A DNA stretch of 46,379 nucleotides from Melioribacteraceae bacterium (GCA_022181065.1 BQMY01000102.1:1-46379); one strand, 5' to 3'. Positions 8,605 through 17,725 are shown, numbered from the stretch's first letter. Notes: generated from the letters alone by a model not told the origin. Made by a program: numbers and translations.

Positions 8605-9849
8605 TTATCTCCTTGAACTTCCTCTGGATGATGAAGATGAACGTGAGGAAGAGCTTGATCTCGTTCCTGAACTTCTGCTGCCGGATGAACTTTTCGGTCT
8701 TGAGTAACTGCTACCGCTTGATTTGCTTTTTGGTCTGCTGTAGCTTTTGGAAGATGAACCTCTGCTGCTATTGCTTTTAGGCTTATAGCTTCTCGATGGG
8801 CTAGAGTAACTCTTCGACCTTGATGAGGAACTTTTTGGTCTTGTATAAGATTTTGAGCCGCTCGAATTTCTCTTGTAACCCTTGTACGAACGTGTTGAAC
8901 TTGAGGATTTACTTCTAGCCGCCGGTTCATCATTTCTGTTCGAAGATTTACTTCGAGCAGAAGAAGATTTGGTTCTCGTACCACGGTCATTTTTGGCGCT
9001 GCCGGTCTTTTCCCTTTTCACAACGGGATTTCTTCCTGAACTTTTCCTGTCATCAACATCAATCCTGGCACCGGTCGGAGTCCTTCCGTTGGATGCAGCA
9101 GGTCTTCCAAGATCCGAAGTAGAACCTCTACCTACATTTGGGTTTCTTGATGTTGATGTGGTAGTTCCTGACCGACCAACAATGCTGGTTTGTCTTCCGG
9201 AATCCCCTCCGGTACGAGTAACTGAAGGTCTGCTATCCGATCTTGAGACAGTAGAACCACCCCGACTAATACCTGAACTTCTCCCACCATGACTATTTCT
9301 TGAGCCGGCGAGATAATTATCGCGATACTTATATTTCGGGTTATTGTAGTTCGTAGCATAAGCAGGTGAATACCAAGACCACGGATTATAACCGGTATGC
9401 CACCAGCTATAGTGATAATGGTGATGCCAGTGCCATGAAGGGTAATTCCACCACGATGTATAATATCCGCCGTACCATCCTGTGTAATACCATGGATCAT
9501 AGTAAAACGGGTCATAAACACCAATCACAACAGTTGTTGACGGGTAATATCCTGAAAGATATCTCCTGTAATATCTTCTGGGTGAATCATAATATACGTC
9601 AGAAGTATATGAAGCTTCGCCGCCGTAATACTCATCCTCATAATATTCTTCTGATTCATAATCATAATAGCGTTCACCATCATCTTCAGCGTAATACTCA
9701 TCAGCATACTCATCCGAGTACGCCTCTGAAGAGTATCCGCGATCATAATCTTCTGACGGTTCGTACCTCTCTTTAACGCTAAGTTGTGTGTAACAGCCGG
9801 TTAAACTGAAGGCAGCAATTAGAATTGTTACTTTTATTAATAATTTCAT
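8605..9849 (-). CDS. Tyr/Trp/His-rich lipoprotein with a basic Ser/Arg tail
   Basis: I place the start at ATG 9847-9849, which has an AGAGG ribosome site about 7 nt upstream and begins directly with the lipoprotein signal MKLLIKVTILIAAFSLTGC (Cys19). An in-frame upstream start at 9891 would add 14 residues before the signal. The 414-residue protein has three compositional zones: an acidic Tyr-rich segment (about 28-75, for example YYEDEYYGG), an aromatic and histidine segment (about 90-165, including WHWHHHYHYSWW), and a long basic tail of Ser, Arg, Lys and Gly (about 180-414, SRSKSSS-like repeats). I recognise no catalytic domain. The zones suggest a surface protein that binds metal, heme or polyanions; this is inference. 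Confidence 0.75.
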   Translation of the reverse strand: MKLLIKVTILIAAFSLTGCYTQLSVKERYEPSEDYDRGYSSEAYSDEYADEYYAEDDGERYYDYESEEYYEDEYYGGEASYTSDVYYDSPRRYYRRYLSGYYPSTTVVIGVYDPFYYDPWYYTGWYGGYYTSWWNYPSWHWHHHYHYSWWHTGYNPWSWYSPAYATNYNNPKYKYRDNYLAGSRNSHGGRSSGISRGGSTVSRSDSRPSVTRTGGDSGRQTSIVGRSGTTTSTSRNPNVGRGSTSDLGRPAASNGRTPTGARIDVDDRKSSGRNPVVKREKTGSAKNDRGTRTKSSSARSKSSNRNDEPAARSKSSSSTRSYKGYKRNSSGSKSYTRPKSSSSRSKSYSSPSRSYKPKSNSSRGSSSKSYSRPKSKSSGSSYSRPKSSSGSRSSGTRSSSSSRSSSSSRGSSRR

Positions 9850-9898
9850 GACAGACCTCTTTACTTCTAATGACCAAAAATAATTAGTCAATAATCAT

Positions 9899-9917
9899 GC
9901 CTCTTTAAAAATGAGGC
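9899..9917 (-). terminator. Possible weak terminator or attenuator hairpin
   Basis: Stem GCCTC/GAGGC with a 9-nt A/T-rich loop, between the outer-membrane protein gene ending at 9992 and the lipoprotein start at 9849. The tract that follows on the minus strand is only partly T-rich, so this may be a weak terminator or have no function. Confidence 0.3.
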
Positions 9918-9991
9918 TTTCAATATGTATAACAAAATATTCGTAAAAATTGTTTAATATATTGAACACATATTGTACTAAAAAGTCAACA

Positions 9992-10768
9992 CTAAAAAAT
10001 TGGTTGTATATATTCTACGAAAAGTGCTCTGTCAGCTTTGTTGCTGTTAATCTTTTTATTGTCAAGCATGTCTCTCAGATCAAGACCAAGTGTAAAGCCG
10101 TCACCAACCGACCATCGGATTCCCATATTAAGATATCCATCACCTTCACCGAGAGATTTTCCCGTATTATCATTGTTCGCAAAATCGTATTCGGCGATAA
10201 ACGAAACCTGATTACCAATCGTTTTTTCTAATCCTATAGCCGCGTTAAGGTCTTTGTCTTCATCCTGACGCTCAAGTGAGTAGTTGACAGTTCCATGAAG
10301 AACCAGATAACCCAGGAATTCAAATGTCTTTGACACACCCGCGTAAAACCCCGGAGATTTTATTTCATATCGTTCCAGAGCATCAAAATAGGCACCCTTA
10401 CCCTGTGAATCAAAACCGATTGTAAGTGCAGGCATACCGGTTGTTTCATCGAATAATCTTGCCCTTACATTTAATCCGGGCATTTTATACCAGTCGATCA
10501 CGCCTGAACCAATAACGTTCGCACCACCGTATGAGATACCAAAACTGAAGTTCTCAAAAACACCAACCTCAATTTTAGATATAACTACACCGTTTGGAAG
10601 GTTATTAGCTGTCACACCAACATAACCCTTATTGAGAATACCCGCCGAAGGTACATCGATTATAGAGCGGTACTCATATTTGGCGCCGTAACCGGCAGTT
10701 CCCTGAGCGTTTAATGAAACAAAAGAGAGTAAAAATATTACAAAAAACAGAGTCGATCTTTTACTCAT
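9992..10768 (-). CDS. YjbH-like outer-membrane beta-barrel protein
   Basis: I choose ATG 10766-10768 because a GGAG ribosome site lies 6 nt upstream; a TTG four codons earlier overlaps that site. 258 residues: signal peptide (ending LNAQG), then repeated amphipathic strands (GYVGVTANNLPNGVV, FSFGISYGGANVIG, NVRARLFDE, VSFIAEYDFANN) and a terminal aromatic residue (YIQPIF). The pattern of a model bacterial barrel with an N-terminal YEYRSIIDVPSAG segment resembles the YjbH-like outer-membrane proteins of this phylum, and the function is unknown. The start overlaps the end of the upstream one-TM gene by 8 bp, so it belongs to the cysS transcription unit. Confidence 0.7.
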   Translation of the reverse strand: MSKRSTLFFVIFLLSFVSLNAQGTAGYGAKYEYRSIIDVPSAGILNKGYVGVTANNLPNGVVISKIEVGVFENFSFGISYGGANVIGSGVIDWYKMPGLNVRARLFDETTGMPALTIGFDSQGKGAYFDALERYEIKSPGFYAGVSKTFEFLGYLVLHGTVNYSLERQDEDKDLNAAIGLEKTIGNQVSFIAEYDFANNDNTGKSLGEGDGYLNMGIRWSVGDGFTLGLDLRDMLDNKKINSNKADRALFVEYIQPIF

Positions 10769-11147
10769 TATATTCTCCAATTTCTATTTTAATGACATTG
10801 GTTGACAAAAAATACTCACTGTTTGAATGGATTACAATCTCGCCCGGTTTATCTAAAACCTTAAACGAAACTGATTTTTCTGTTCGGGAAATAGTTGGGG
10901 TATCAATCAGATCAACATTTTTTTCCAAACTAAATTCCACCTCAAAATCCCTGAACGGCACCCTATATCCCCAAACATTCAAGGGAATATAACTAATTGT
11001 AACATTACTTCGTGGAACAATTTTTTTCCCGGGTGATATTTGCGGTTTCAGTTCGTAAATACTGAAAAAAAAGTGCCAGACCAAAAATCCTGCAGTAAGC
11101 AAAATTATAGCGGCTAACAGAATAACCGCTATTTTCGAAAATTCCAT
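10761..11147 (-). CDS. Single-TM protein of unknown function
   Basis: 128 residues. One N-terminal transmembrane helix (KIAVILLAAIILLTAGFLVWHFFF, about 5-28) followed by about 100 residues of beta-rich sequence (NVTISYIPLNVWGYRVPF, FEVEFSLEKNVDLID, SVSFKVLDKPGEIVI), which reads like an immunoglobulin-type sandwich on the periplasmic side. No family is recognised. It starts 1 nt after the cysS stop and overlaps the following outer-membrane protein gene by 8 bp, so it is coupled to both. It may work with that outer-membrane protein. Confidence 0.7.
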   Translation of the reverse strand: MEFSKIAVILLAAIILLTAGFLVWHFFFSIYELKPQISPGKKIVPRSNVTISYIPLNVWGYRVPFRDFEVEFSLEKNVDLIDTPTISRTEKSVSFKVLDKPGEIVIHSNSEYFLSTNVIKIEIGEYNE

Positions 11148-11148
11148 T

Positions 11149-12561
11149 TTAATTTTCTATTTTGTAAGTGGTTCCCGTTTTGCTATCCTGCAAAACTACA
11201 CCTATATCTTTCAGCTTATCTCTGATAGAGTCAGCGAGCGCATAGTTTTTATTCTGCTTTGCTTCGGTTCTCAGTTCAATAAATGTATTTATAAGTTTAT
11301 CAAGCAGACCGGAATCAGCTTCTTCAACTTTTTCGTTTCCGTTTACGGTAACAATCCCAAGTACATCATCTGCTGTTTTTGTCATAAACTCAATCGATTT
11401 ATTAAAAAACTCTTTTCCCGGATTTTCATTCGCATTTAAGTAAGCATTGAATTCTTTAACAAAATCGTAGACAACCGCCACTGCTTTGGGAGAATTGAAA
11501 TCATCATCCATCGCAGCTTCGAAAGAGCTGTAGAATTTATCAAAATCGAATGTGAAATCACCATCCGCTGATGATTGTAATCCTTCTTTCATTCTATCTG
11601 CGGCATTCTTCAATTTCATACTCCCCTTCGCCGCGGAAGCAAGTAAATCTTCGCTAAACGCCAAAGGTCCGCCATAGTGAGTTTGAGTATATAATAATCT
11701 TAGCGCCTCGGCAGGGTATTTCTTTAGTACTTCGCGTGCTGTGAAGAAATTACCCAAAGATTTGGACATCTTTTCCTGATTGATATTCAAAAACCCGAAA
11801 TGCATCCAGTATTTCACAAAATCTTTATGGGTGGCCGCTTCGCTCTGCGCGATCTCATTCTCGTGATGCGGGAAGATCAGATCATTACCACCAGCATGAA
11901 TATCGATAGTCTCTCCGAGATGTTTCATACTCATCGCCGAGCACTCAATATGCCAGCCGGGTCTTCCGCCACCCCAGGGGCTATCCCACGCCGGTTCGTT
12001 TGGTTTGGCTTTTTTCCAGAGTGAAAAATCAAGTGGATTTTCTTTCTCGTCGTTAATTTCTATTCGGGCGCCTACTTCCAGCTCATCGGTCTTTTTACCG
12101 CTAAGTTTCCCGTAGCCTTTAAAATTGTTCACATTAAAAAACACATTACCGTCAACATTATACGCCGCGCCATTCTCTTCCAGTTTTTTAACGAGCCCTA
12201 CAATTTCATCCATATGCTCTGTAGCTTTAGGATAAACTGTGGCAGGTTTGATCTTCAATCTGGTAATATCATCCATGAACGCTTTGGAATATTTATCCGC
12301 AACGTTACCGGCTTCAACACCTTCCTCGTTCGATTTTTTAATTATTTTATCATCCACATCAGTTAGGTTCATAACATATTTTACGTTATAGCCTTTGTAC
12401 TCAAGATATTTTCTTATTACGTCAGCCATAATAAATGAACGCGCGTTACCAATATGAAAATAGTCGTAAACCGTAGGTCCGCACACGTACATATTAACGT
12501 TAGGCGGATTTATCGGAGTGAATTCCTCTTTTTTCCTCGTAAGGGTATTATAGATCAGCAT
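11149..12561 (-). CDS. cysS: Cysteinyl-tRNA synthetase
   Basis: Class I aminoacyl-tRNA synthetase that charges tRNA-Cys. The start is ATG 12559-12561 (GGAG ribosome site 5 nt upstream), giving 470 residues, normal for the family; a longer frame upstream lacks these signals. Visible motifs: CGPTVYD with zinc-ligand Cys27, HIGN (36-39), ECSAM and PHHENE with further zinc ligands, and KMSKS (about residue 263). The C-terminal alpha-helical anticodon region follows. The gene leads a minus-strand unit with two envelope genes and diverges from the SirB1-like gene at 12743. Confidence 0.97.
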   Translation of the reverse strand: MLIYNTLTRKKEEFTPINPPNVNMYVCGPTVYDYFHIGNARSFIMADVIRKYLEYKGYNVKYVMNLTDVDDKIIKKSNEEGVEAGNVADKYSKAFMDDITRLKIKPATVYPKATEHMDEIVGLVKKLEENGAAYNVDGNVFFNVNNFKGYGKLSGKKTDELEVGARIEINDEKENPLDFSLWKKAKPNEPAWDSPWGGGRPGWHIECSAMSMKHLGETIDIHAGGNDLIFPHHENEIAQSEAATHKDFVKYWMHFGFLNINQEKMSKSLGNFFTAREVLKKYPAEALRLLYTQTHYGGPLAFSEDLLASAAKGSMKLKNAADRMKEGLQSSADGDFTFDFDKFYSSFEAAMDDDFNSPKAVAVVYDFVKEFNAYLNANENPGKEFFNKSIEFMTKTADDVLGIVTVNGNEKVEEADSGLLDKLINTFIELRTEAKQNKNYALADSIRDKLKDIGVVLQDSKTGTTYKIEN

Positions 12562-12742
12562 TAAAACTCCAAATTCGCTTGCTAAAGAAAAATTATAAAT
12601 AATCTTACTTAAATTAAACAAACATTGTAAAATATAACAATTATTTACCCCGGAGTTTTGTATTTTGGGATTTGAATAAAAGAGATTATTGTCTCCTGAC
12701 TTGGCTCAATTGTTATTCTACATCACGTTTTTATTACACGAA

Positions 12743-13603
12743 ATGAGTTATGTTAAAGTAAGAAAATCAGAGCAGATGAGAATGAGTAAACAAAGTGAAC
12801 TGAAGTTTGTCGTAAGTCTTCTTGATGATAAAACTCCCGACGTTAGGGAGAATATAATCAACAAGCTCAGAGAATATGGACCTGAACTTGAAATGGATAT
12901 TAACGAACTGGGGATTGTTATACCTGAGGGTGGCGCGGAACTTCTTGCGCCTATATACAAAGACTACCGAAAAAAATATATACTTGCCCGATGGGAAACC
13001 GCGCTTTCAGCTCTCACTTTTTCAGAAAAAATTGAAAATATTCTCTACTTGCTCGAATGTTATCATCACGGAAGACTAAATTGCCGAAACTTTTTCCATT
13101 TGCTTGATGACCTGAAACTCAATTTTCAAAAGTTATATCCTGATGGAGACGAAATTGACCTCTCAAACTTTTTATTCAAGATAAAAGGGATTTCAGGCGC
13201 AAAAGAAGATTACTACAATCCACTAAACTCAAGCATCATTTACGCAATCCAAAACAACAGGGGATTGCCCATTACCCTTGCGCTGATATATATACTTATC
13301 GGCAAACGCCTCGGTTTTAATATTGAAGGGGTGAATTTCCCGGGTCATTTCCTCGCGAGAACTTATATCAAAAACGAACCGGTACTAATTGATGGTTTTA
13401 ACGGCGGGAAAATACTTCAAAAAGCTGACATAGCTCTTCTGGCAGATAAAGAAACTATAAACTCTATCTTTGATATAATTGACAGAACCACACCGGCAGA
13501 ATTAATTATCAAGCGAATATTGAACAATCTTATTAATTCGGCAAAAAACCGAAATGATATGCCCTCAATAGATTTTTTCCGTCAGCTACTCAAACTGTCG
13601 TAA
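12743..13603 (+). CDS. SirB1-like / transglutaminase-core-2 protein
   Basis: 286 residues from ATG 12743; later in-frame ATGs at 12776 and 12782 are equally possible because no strong ribosome site is seen. The region NSSIIYAIQNNRGLPITLAL followed by IGKRLGF, PGHFLAR and DGFNGG is the signature of SirB1-type transglutaminase-core proteins. The PGHF histidine and the DGF aspartate correspond to the usual His and Asp, but no catalytic Cys is seen at the expected place, so it is probably not an active transglutaminase. The TPR part found in some relatives is missing. The function of the family is not well defined. It is monocistronic, diverges from cysS and converges on pntB. Confidence 0.75.
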   Translation: MSYVKVRKSEQMRMSKQSELKFVVSLLDDKTPDVRENIINKLREYGPELEMDINELGIVIPEGGAELLAPIYKDYRKKYILARWETALSALTFSEKIENILYLLECYHHGRLNCRNFFHLLDDLKLNFQKLYPDGDEIDLSNFLFKIKGISGAKEDYYNPLNSSIIYAIQNNRGLPITLALIYILIGKRLGFNIEGVNFPGHFLARTYIKNEPVLIDGFNGGKILQKADIALLADKETINSIFDIIDRTTPAELIIKRILNNLINSAKNRNDMPSIDFFRQLLKLS

Positions 13604-13615
13604 CCCAGAGTCTTT

Positions 13616-13643
13616 AAACAAAAACAGCCGCCCGAAGGCGGCT
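13616..13643 (-). terminator. Terminator of the transhydrogenase operon
   Basis: A perfect 7-bp GC-rich stem, AGCCGCC with GGCGGCT, closed on the minus strand by a stable TTCG loop and followed there by a T-rich tract (complement of 13616-13625). It lies between convergent genes; the T tract makes it best suited to ending the minus-strand pnt transcript. Confidence 0.85.
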
Positions 13644-13663
13644 CGTACACTCCAATAAACAGA

Positions 13664-15064
13664 CTATAAAGCTTTTATTTCATTTACAAGTTTGGAAACG
13701 GCATCCTTCGCGTCACCAAAATACATCATTGTGTTATCGTAGAAGAACAACTCATTTGATATACCGGCATAACCAACATTCATAGAACGTTTATTCATAA
13801 TAACTGTTTTTGCGTAATCAACGTTCAATATCGGCATACCATATATCGGACTGCTTTGATCATGCCGGGCAGCAGGATTCACAACATCGTTAGCACCAAT
13901 AATAAACGCGACATCAGTATTGCTGAAATCATCATTAATATCTTCCAGCGCGTAAAGTTTGTCGTAATCTATGTTAGCCTCGGCTAAAAGTACGTTCATA
14001 TGTCCTGGCATTCGTCCTGCCACAGGATGAATCGCAAAGCGTACCTTGATCCCTTTTTTCTCAAGAGCGTTAGTGAGATCCCTGATCGCGTGCTGAGCCT
14101 GCGCGACAGCCATACCGTAACCCGGAACAATAACAACACTACTTGCTGTGTCAAAAATCATCGCGGCTTCTTCAGCATCGACAGATTTAACCGGTTTTTG
14201 CGGAGCGTCTTTCGCGCCACCGGCAGCTGCGGGCGCTGAACCGGCTGAATCCCAACCACCAAGAAGTACATTCATTAATGAACGGTTCATACCCCGACAC
14301 ATTATCATTGTCAGGATGAATCCGGACGCGCCAACGAGGGCACCAGCGATAATTAACACATTGTTACCCAGTACAAATCCGGTAGCTGAAGCAGCCAGAC
14401 CCGAATAAGAGTTCAACAATGATACGGCAACAGGCATATCAGCACCACCAATCGGCAGCACTAGCAATACGCCAAGCACAAGTGAAACACCTACTATTAC
14501 GAGCAGAATGTTTATTTCCATCGGATTTATAACAATATAAGCGCCGCCGGCAATCACCGCCATAAGAAGAATAAAGTTTATTGGATGCTGAAGAGGATAT
14601 TTCACAACTGCGCCTGTAACAATACCCTGTAGTTTACCAAACGCGATAAATGAACCGGTTAAAGTTACAGAACCAATAAGGATACTAAGTATAATGGTTA
14701 TAGTAGTGTTAACTTCAAACATCATTGTCGGTTCATTCAGTATTTTGAAGTATTCCGATATTGCCACAAGTGCTGATGCACCGCCACCGAAACCATTCAG
14801 CAAACCTACCATTTGAGGCATTCCGGTCATCTGTACTTTTGTTGCCATGAGCGCGCCAATAGCGGAACCCAATACAAGTCCGATAATGATGTATGTAAAA
14901 GAGATAATCTGATGATCAAAAAGTGTTATAACAATTGCGAGCAGCATACCGATAGCTGCGAATTGATTACCAACACGTGCCGTCTTGGGAGAACCCAGTT
15001 TCTTAATTCCTAAAATGAAAAACACAGAAGAAATCAGATAAATAATATGCGACAATATTTCCAT
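13664..15064 (-). CDS. pntB: NAD(P) transhydrogenase, beta subunit
   Basis: 466 residues. The N-terminal half is a run of hydrophobic helices (proton channel, domain II); the C-terminal half (about 280-466) is the NADP(H)-binding domain III, with GYGMAVAQAQ, a conserved VAGRMPGHMNVLLAEA segment and GANDVVNPAA. In complex with the two alpha polypeptides it moves hydride between NADH and NADP+, driven by proton entry, and so supplies NADPH. Start ATG 15062-15064 has a GAGGT ribosome site. It is the last gene of the operon, ends in the terminator at 13616-13643, and starts 8 nt after the small alpha subunit. Confidence 0.96.
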   Translation of the reverse strand: MEILSHIIYLISSVFFILGIKKLGSPKTARVGNQFAAIGMLLAIVITLFDHQIISFTYIIIGLVLGSAIGALMATKVQMTGMPQMVGLLNGFGGGASALVAISEYFKILNEPTMMFEVNTTITIILSILIGSVTLTGSFIAFGKLQGIVTGAVVKYPLQHPINFILLMAVIAGGAYIVINPMEINILLVIVGVSLVLGVLLVLPIGGADMPVAVSLLNSYSGLAASATGFVLGNNVLIIAGALVGASGFILTMIMCRGMNRSLMNVLLGGWDSAGSAPAAAGGAKDAPQKPVKSVDAEEAAMIFDTASSVVIVPGYGMAVAQAQHAIRDLTNALEKKGIKVRFAIHPVAGRMPGHMNVLLAEANIDYDKLYALEDINDDFSNTDVAFIIGANDVVNPAARHDQSSPIYGMPILNVDYAKTVIMNKRSMNVGYAGISNELFFYDNTMMYFGDAKDAVSKLVNEIKAL

Positions 15065-15072
15065 TTTTTACC

Positions 15073-15357
15073 TCACTTCTTCTTGAACATTTTTAACATA
15101 CGATCTGTAACCATAAAACCTCCGACAACATTTATCGTCGCGAAGACAATGGCAATTACACCCAGGATCGTACTCAATGTGAGATTATCTGTGCCCGCAC
15201 TAATCAAGGCTCCGACAATCGTAATGCCCGATATCGCGTTCGATCCCGACATCAACGGTGTGTGCAGTGTTGGTGGTACTTTTGTAATTAACTCAAAACC
15301 CACAAACACGGCGAGTACAAAAACGTAGATTTGCATTAAAATATGAAATGTATCCAC
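15073..15357 (-). CDS. pntAB: NAD(P) transhydrogenase, alpha subunit 2 (membrane part)
   Basis: 94 residues with three to four hydrophobic helices and the conserved LMSGSNAISGI segment (about 40-50) of the transhydrogenase alpha C-terminal membrane domain. It forms the proton channel together with the PntB helices. The size and the split from the NAD-binding part are normal for the three-polypeptide form of the enzyme. It lies 11 nt after pntAA and 8 nt before pntB. Confidence 0.95.
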   Translation of the reverse strand: MDTFHILMQIYVFVLAVFVGFELITKVPPTLHTPLMSGSNAISGITIVGALISAGTDNLTLSTILGVIAIVFATINVVGGFMVTDRMLKMFKKK

Positions 15358-15368
15358 TTTCTCCTCCC

Positions 15369-16514
15369 CTAATTCAATAATTGTTTAGTTCGTTCATTGA
15401 TCACTTCCCCGTTATAAACGATAAGGGAGCCTTTAACTATTTCGTCTTCGAGGTTCAATTCAACATTATTTTCCTTACTGATATGTTCAAGCAAGCTCAG
15501 CAGGTTTTTGGAATATACTTCGCTTGAATTCACGGGCACCAGACTTGGGAGATTCGGCTCACCTATGATGTGAACACCATGCTTTTCAACCGTTGCGCCT
15601 TTTTCACTGACCTCGCAATTACCGCCAAACTCAACAGCCATATCAAGTACCACACTTCCCTTGCGCATATTCTTCACCATCTCCTCTGTAACAAGAACAG
15701 GTGCTTTTTTACCCGGAACCAGCGCGGTTGTAATAACAATATCGGCTTCGGTTACATGCTTGAAGATCAACTCTTTTTGTTTTTTAAGGAATTCTTCACT
15801 TGCTTCCTTCGCGTATCCGCCTTCATCCTGCATCACTTCATCGGTTTCAACCTCAATGAAACGACCACCAAGGCTCTGTACTTCCTCTTTTACAGTTGGA
15901 CGAATATCAGAAACTTCAACAATTGCTCCCAGTCGCTTGGCTGTACCCAGAGCCTGCAATCCCGCAACTCCGGCACCCATTATCACAACCTTCGCAGGTG
16001 AAATTGTTCCTGCTGCTGTCATCATTAAAGGAAATATTTTGCCAAGTTTATCAGCAGTCATCAGGACACTTTTATAACCGGCAATATTAGCTTGCGAACT
16101 TAGCGCGTCCATCTTTTGAGCAAGAGTGGTTCTGGGTATCGCTTCCATCGAGATAACATTAATACCCGCCTCAGCCGCTTTTTTAGCTACCTCGGGATAA
16201 TGAAGAGAATACATAAAAGTTATAAGTAGTGAGCCTTTTTTAATCATTTCAAGCTCATGCTTGCCTGTATCGGGATGATCGAGCGGTCGCTGAACTTTTA
16301 AGACTATATCCGCGACGTTGTATAGTTCCTCCGGAGATGTGAATATCTTTACTCCGGCTTTTTCATATAATTCATCAGGAAAGTTCGCGTTTAACCCGGC
16401 ACCTTTCTCGAGTCCAACTTCAAAACCCTTTTTTATCAGTTTTGCTGCTGTATCAGGTACCAGCGCCACACGGTTCTCTCCCTGCTGAATCTCTTTAGGA
16501 ACAGCTATAAGCAC
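15369..16514 (-). CDS. pntAA: NAD(P) transhydrogenase, alpha subunit 1 (NAD-binding)
   Basis: 381 residues with the alanine dehydrogenase/PNT fold. The N-terminal domain opens MLIAVPKEIQQGENRVAL; the Rossmann domain carries VVIMGAGVAGLQALGTAKRLGA (about 170-191) and the RQD-loop-type segment RTTLAQKMDALSSQANIAGY. It lacks membrane helices, which are encoded by the next gene. It binds NAD(H) on the cytoplasmic side of the complex. It could be confused with alanine dehydrogenase, but the following pntAB and pntB genes settle the identity. Confidence 0.95.
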   Translation of the reverse strand: MLIAVPKEIQQGENRVALVPDTAAKLIKKGFEVGLEKGAGLNANFPDELYEKAGVKIFTSPEELYNVADIVLKVQRPLDHPDTGKHELEMIKKGSLLITFMYSLHYPEVAKKAAEAGINVISMEAIPRTTLAQKMDALSSQANIAGYKSVLMTADKLGKIFPLMMTAAGTISPAKVVIMGAGVAGLQALGTAKRLGAIVEVSDIRPTVKEEVQSLGGRFIEVETDEVMQDEGGYAKEASEEFLKKQKELIFKHVTEADIVITTALVPGKKAPVLVTEEMVKNMRKGSVVLDMAVEFGGNCEVSEKGATVEKHGVHIIGEPNLPSLVPVNSSEVYSKNLLSLLEHISKENNVELNLEDEIVKGSLIVYNGEVINERTKQLLN

Positions 16515-16568
16515 AATAATACTCCTTATGTTTTTGAAATGTGATGATGGCAGGAAAAAATAGATTCA

Positions 16569-17030
16569 TTATTTACTATCAGAATTTTCCACATATTCTT
16601 TAAAAGACTTGCCAAATATTTGCTCCCAACCCTCCTTCAGGTATCGGGGAGTTTTATCCGAGATACTCCCGAAGTGAACATCAGTAATTTTTACAAGAGT
16701 ATTCGCTGCTTCAGGGCTTAATTCAATAGAAAGATAGGAAGTTGACGGTCCACCGAACTCCGGAAAAAGATAACCGCACAAATCAAGTTTTTTGTAATCA
16801 TCAATTCGGATAACAGTATACCATAAAATACCGTTATTGTTTTCACCCGATTCAAATAATCTGCCACCGGGAAATGCCTCGAAGATCATTTTGGTAGAAT
16901 CGGGGTTTGCAAAATATTCGTTGGTCCACCATTTATCCAGATTTCTGGTCAATGCGTCCCATACACGATTGACCGGAGCACTGATACTGAAACCAACCTT
17001 GATTTCCGCTTTATTCCGGCTGTTCTCCAT
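16569..17030 (-). CDS. SRPBCC / AHSA1-like protein
   Basis: 153 residues with the START-like hydrophobic cavity fold of the activator-of-Hsp90-ATPase (AHSA1) superfamily: VGFSISAPVNRVWDALT at the N-terminus, a WWTNEYF turn, GGRLFE, and a long C-terminal helix with YLKEGWEQIFGKSFKEYVE. Bacterial members bind varied hydrophobic ligands, and most have no known role. It sits 54 nt upstream of pntAA on the same strand, so cotranscription is possible, but a functional link to the transhydrogenase is not evident. Confidence 0.8.
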   Translation of the reverse strand: MENSRNKAEIKVGFSISAPVNRVWDALTRNLDKWWTNEYFANPDSTKMIFEAFPGGRLFESGENNNGILWYTVIRIDDYKKLDLCGYLFPEFGGPSTSYLSIELSPEAANTLVKITDVHFGSISDKTPRYLKEGWEQIFGKSFKEYVENSDSK

Positions 17031-17259
17031 AGCAATCCACTGTTAAATTTAGAAAACTTACCCAATATTTCGGTATTGTAAGTTAAATACAATATAATAT
17101 CTTTAATTAACTATTTCCTTAAATAATAATAATAAATTGCGGTTATTTGTTTGGCACACATTCTTTCATCGTTAATTTTGGTACTTTTGTCGAAAAATCA
17201 AGCAATTTCATCGGTAAAAGTTTTATCTTCGTCCTGATCAAGAAAAAAGACAAAATAAA

Positions 17260-17625
17260 ATGATATTAATCACAGAAGACGATTCAATCAGTCAGGCGAT
17301 ATTAAAAAAGCTTCTAAGCACAAATAATTACAAATATGAACTTGCTTCAAACGGGCAGGAAGCGATTGATAAGAGTAAAGCGCAAAAATTTGATGTTATC
17401 CTGATGGATATTCTAATGCCGAAAAAAGATGGTTTCACAGCAAGTGAAGAGATTCGCGCTTCAAATGATAATCCCAACTTCAACACGCCCATTATAGCGG
17501 TAACCTCCGAATCTTACCAGGATAATCGTGAGAGATTTGAACAGTGTGGAATAAACGATTTCCTTCCCAAACCGGTTAGAAAAGAATCACTTCTTAAAAA
17601 AATTGATCAATGGAAAGGTAAATAG
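17260..17625 (+). CDS. Stand-alone response-regulator receiver domain
   Basis: 121 residues, a complete CheY-like receiver domain and nothing else. The acidic pair is D7-D8, the phosphoacceptor D50 (VILMDILMP), then T82 and K104 (FLPKPV), all at the expected spacing. With no output domain it probably acts by protein contact, or as a phosphate sink or relay for a hybrid kinase elsewhere. No kinase gene is beside it. It is monocistronic, with about 230 nt of gene-free A/T-rich sequence upstream and the groS promoter downstream. Confidence 0.9.
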   Translation: MILITEDDSISQAILKKLLSTNNYKYELASNGQEAIDKSKAQKFDVILMDILMPKKDGFTASEEIRASNDNPNFNTPIIAVTSESYQDNRERFEQCGINDFLPKPVRKESLLKKIDQWKGK

Positions 17626-17725
17626 ATATTTTTCTTTTCATGAAACTTTTTTCCATTTAAATAATCTAACCTGAATTCATTACCTGATAATAGTAAAAAT
17701 CAGTCCAAAACTGCTCTTATACAAC

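Noticed and set aside
8595-9776. Several overlapping open frames on both strands over the Tyr/Trp/His-rich lipoprotein
   Set aside because: They are by-products of low-complexity codons; none has a ribosome site or a plausible protein composition, while the 8605-9849 frame has a lipobox and a good start.
12689-12742. Longer TTG start for the SirB1-like gene
   Set aside because: It would add a hydrophobic stretch with no ribosome site and no match to the family's N-terminus.
17186-17200. TACTTTTG as a Bacteroidota-type -7 element for the receiver gene
   Set aside because: No TTTG element lies at the expected 19-nt distance upstream, so the match may be chance in A/T-rich DNA.
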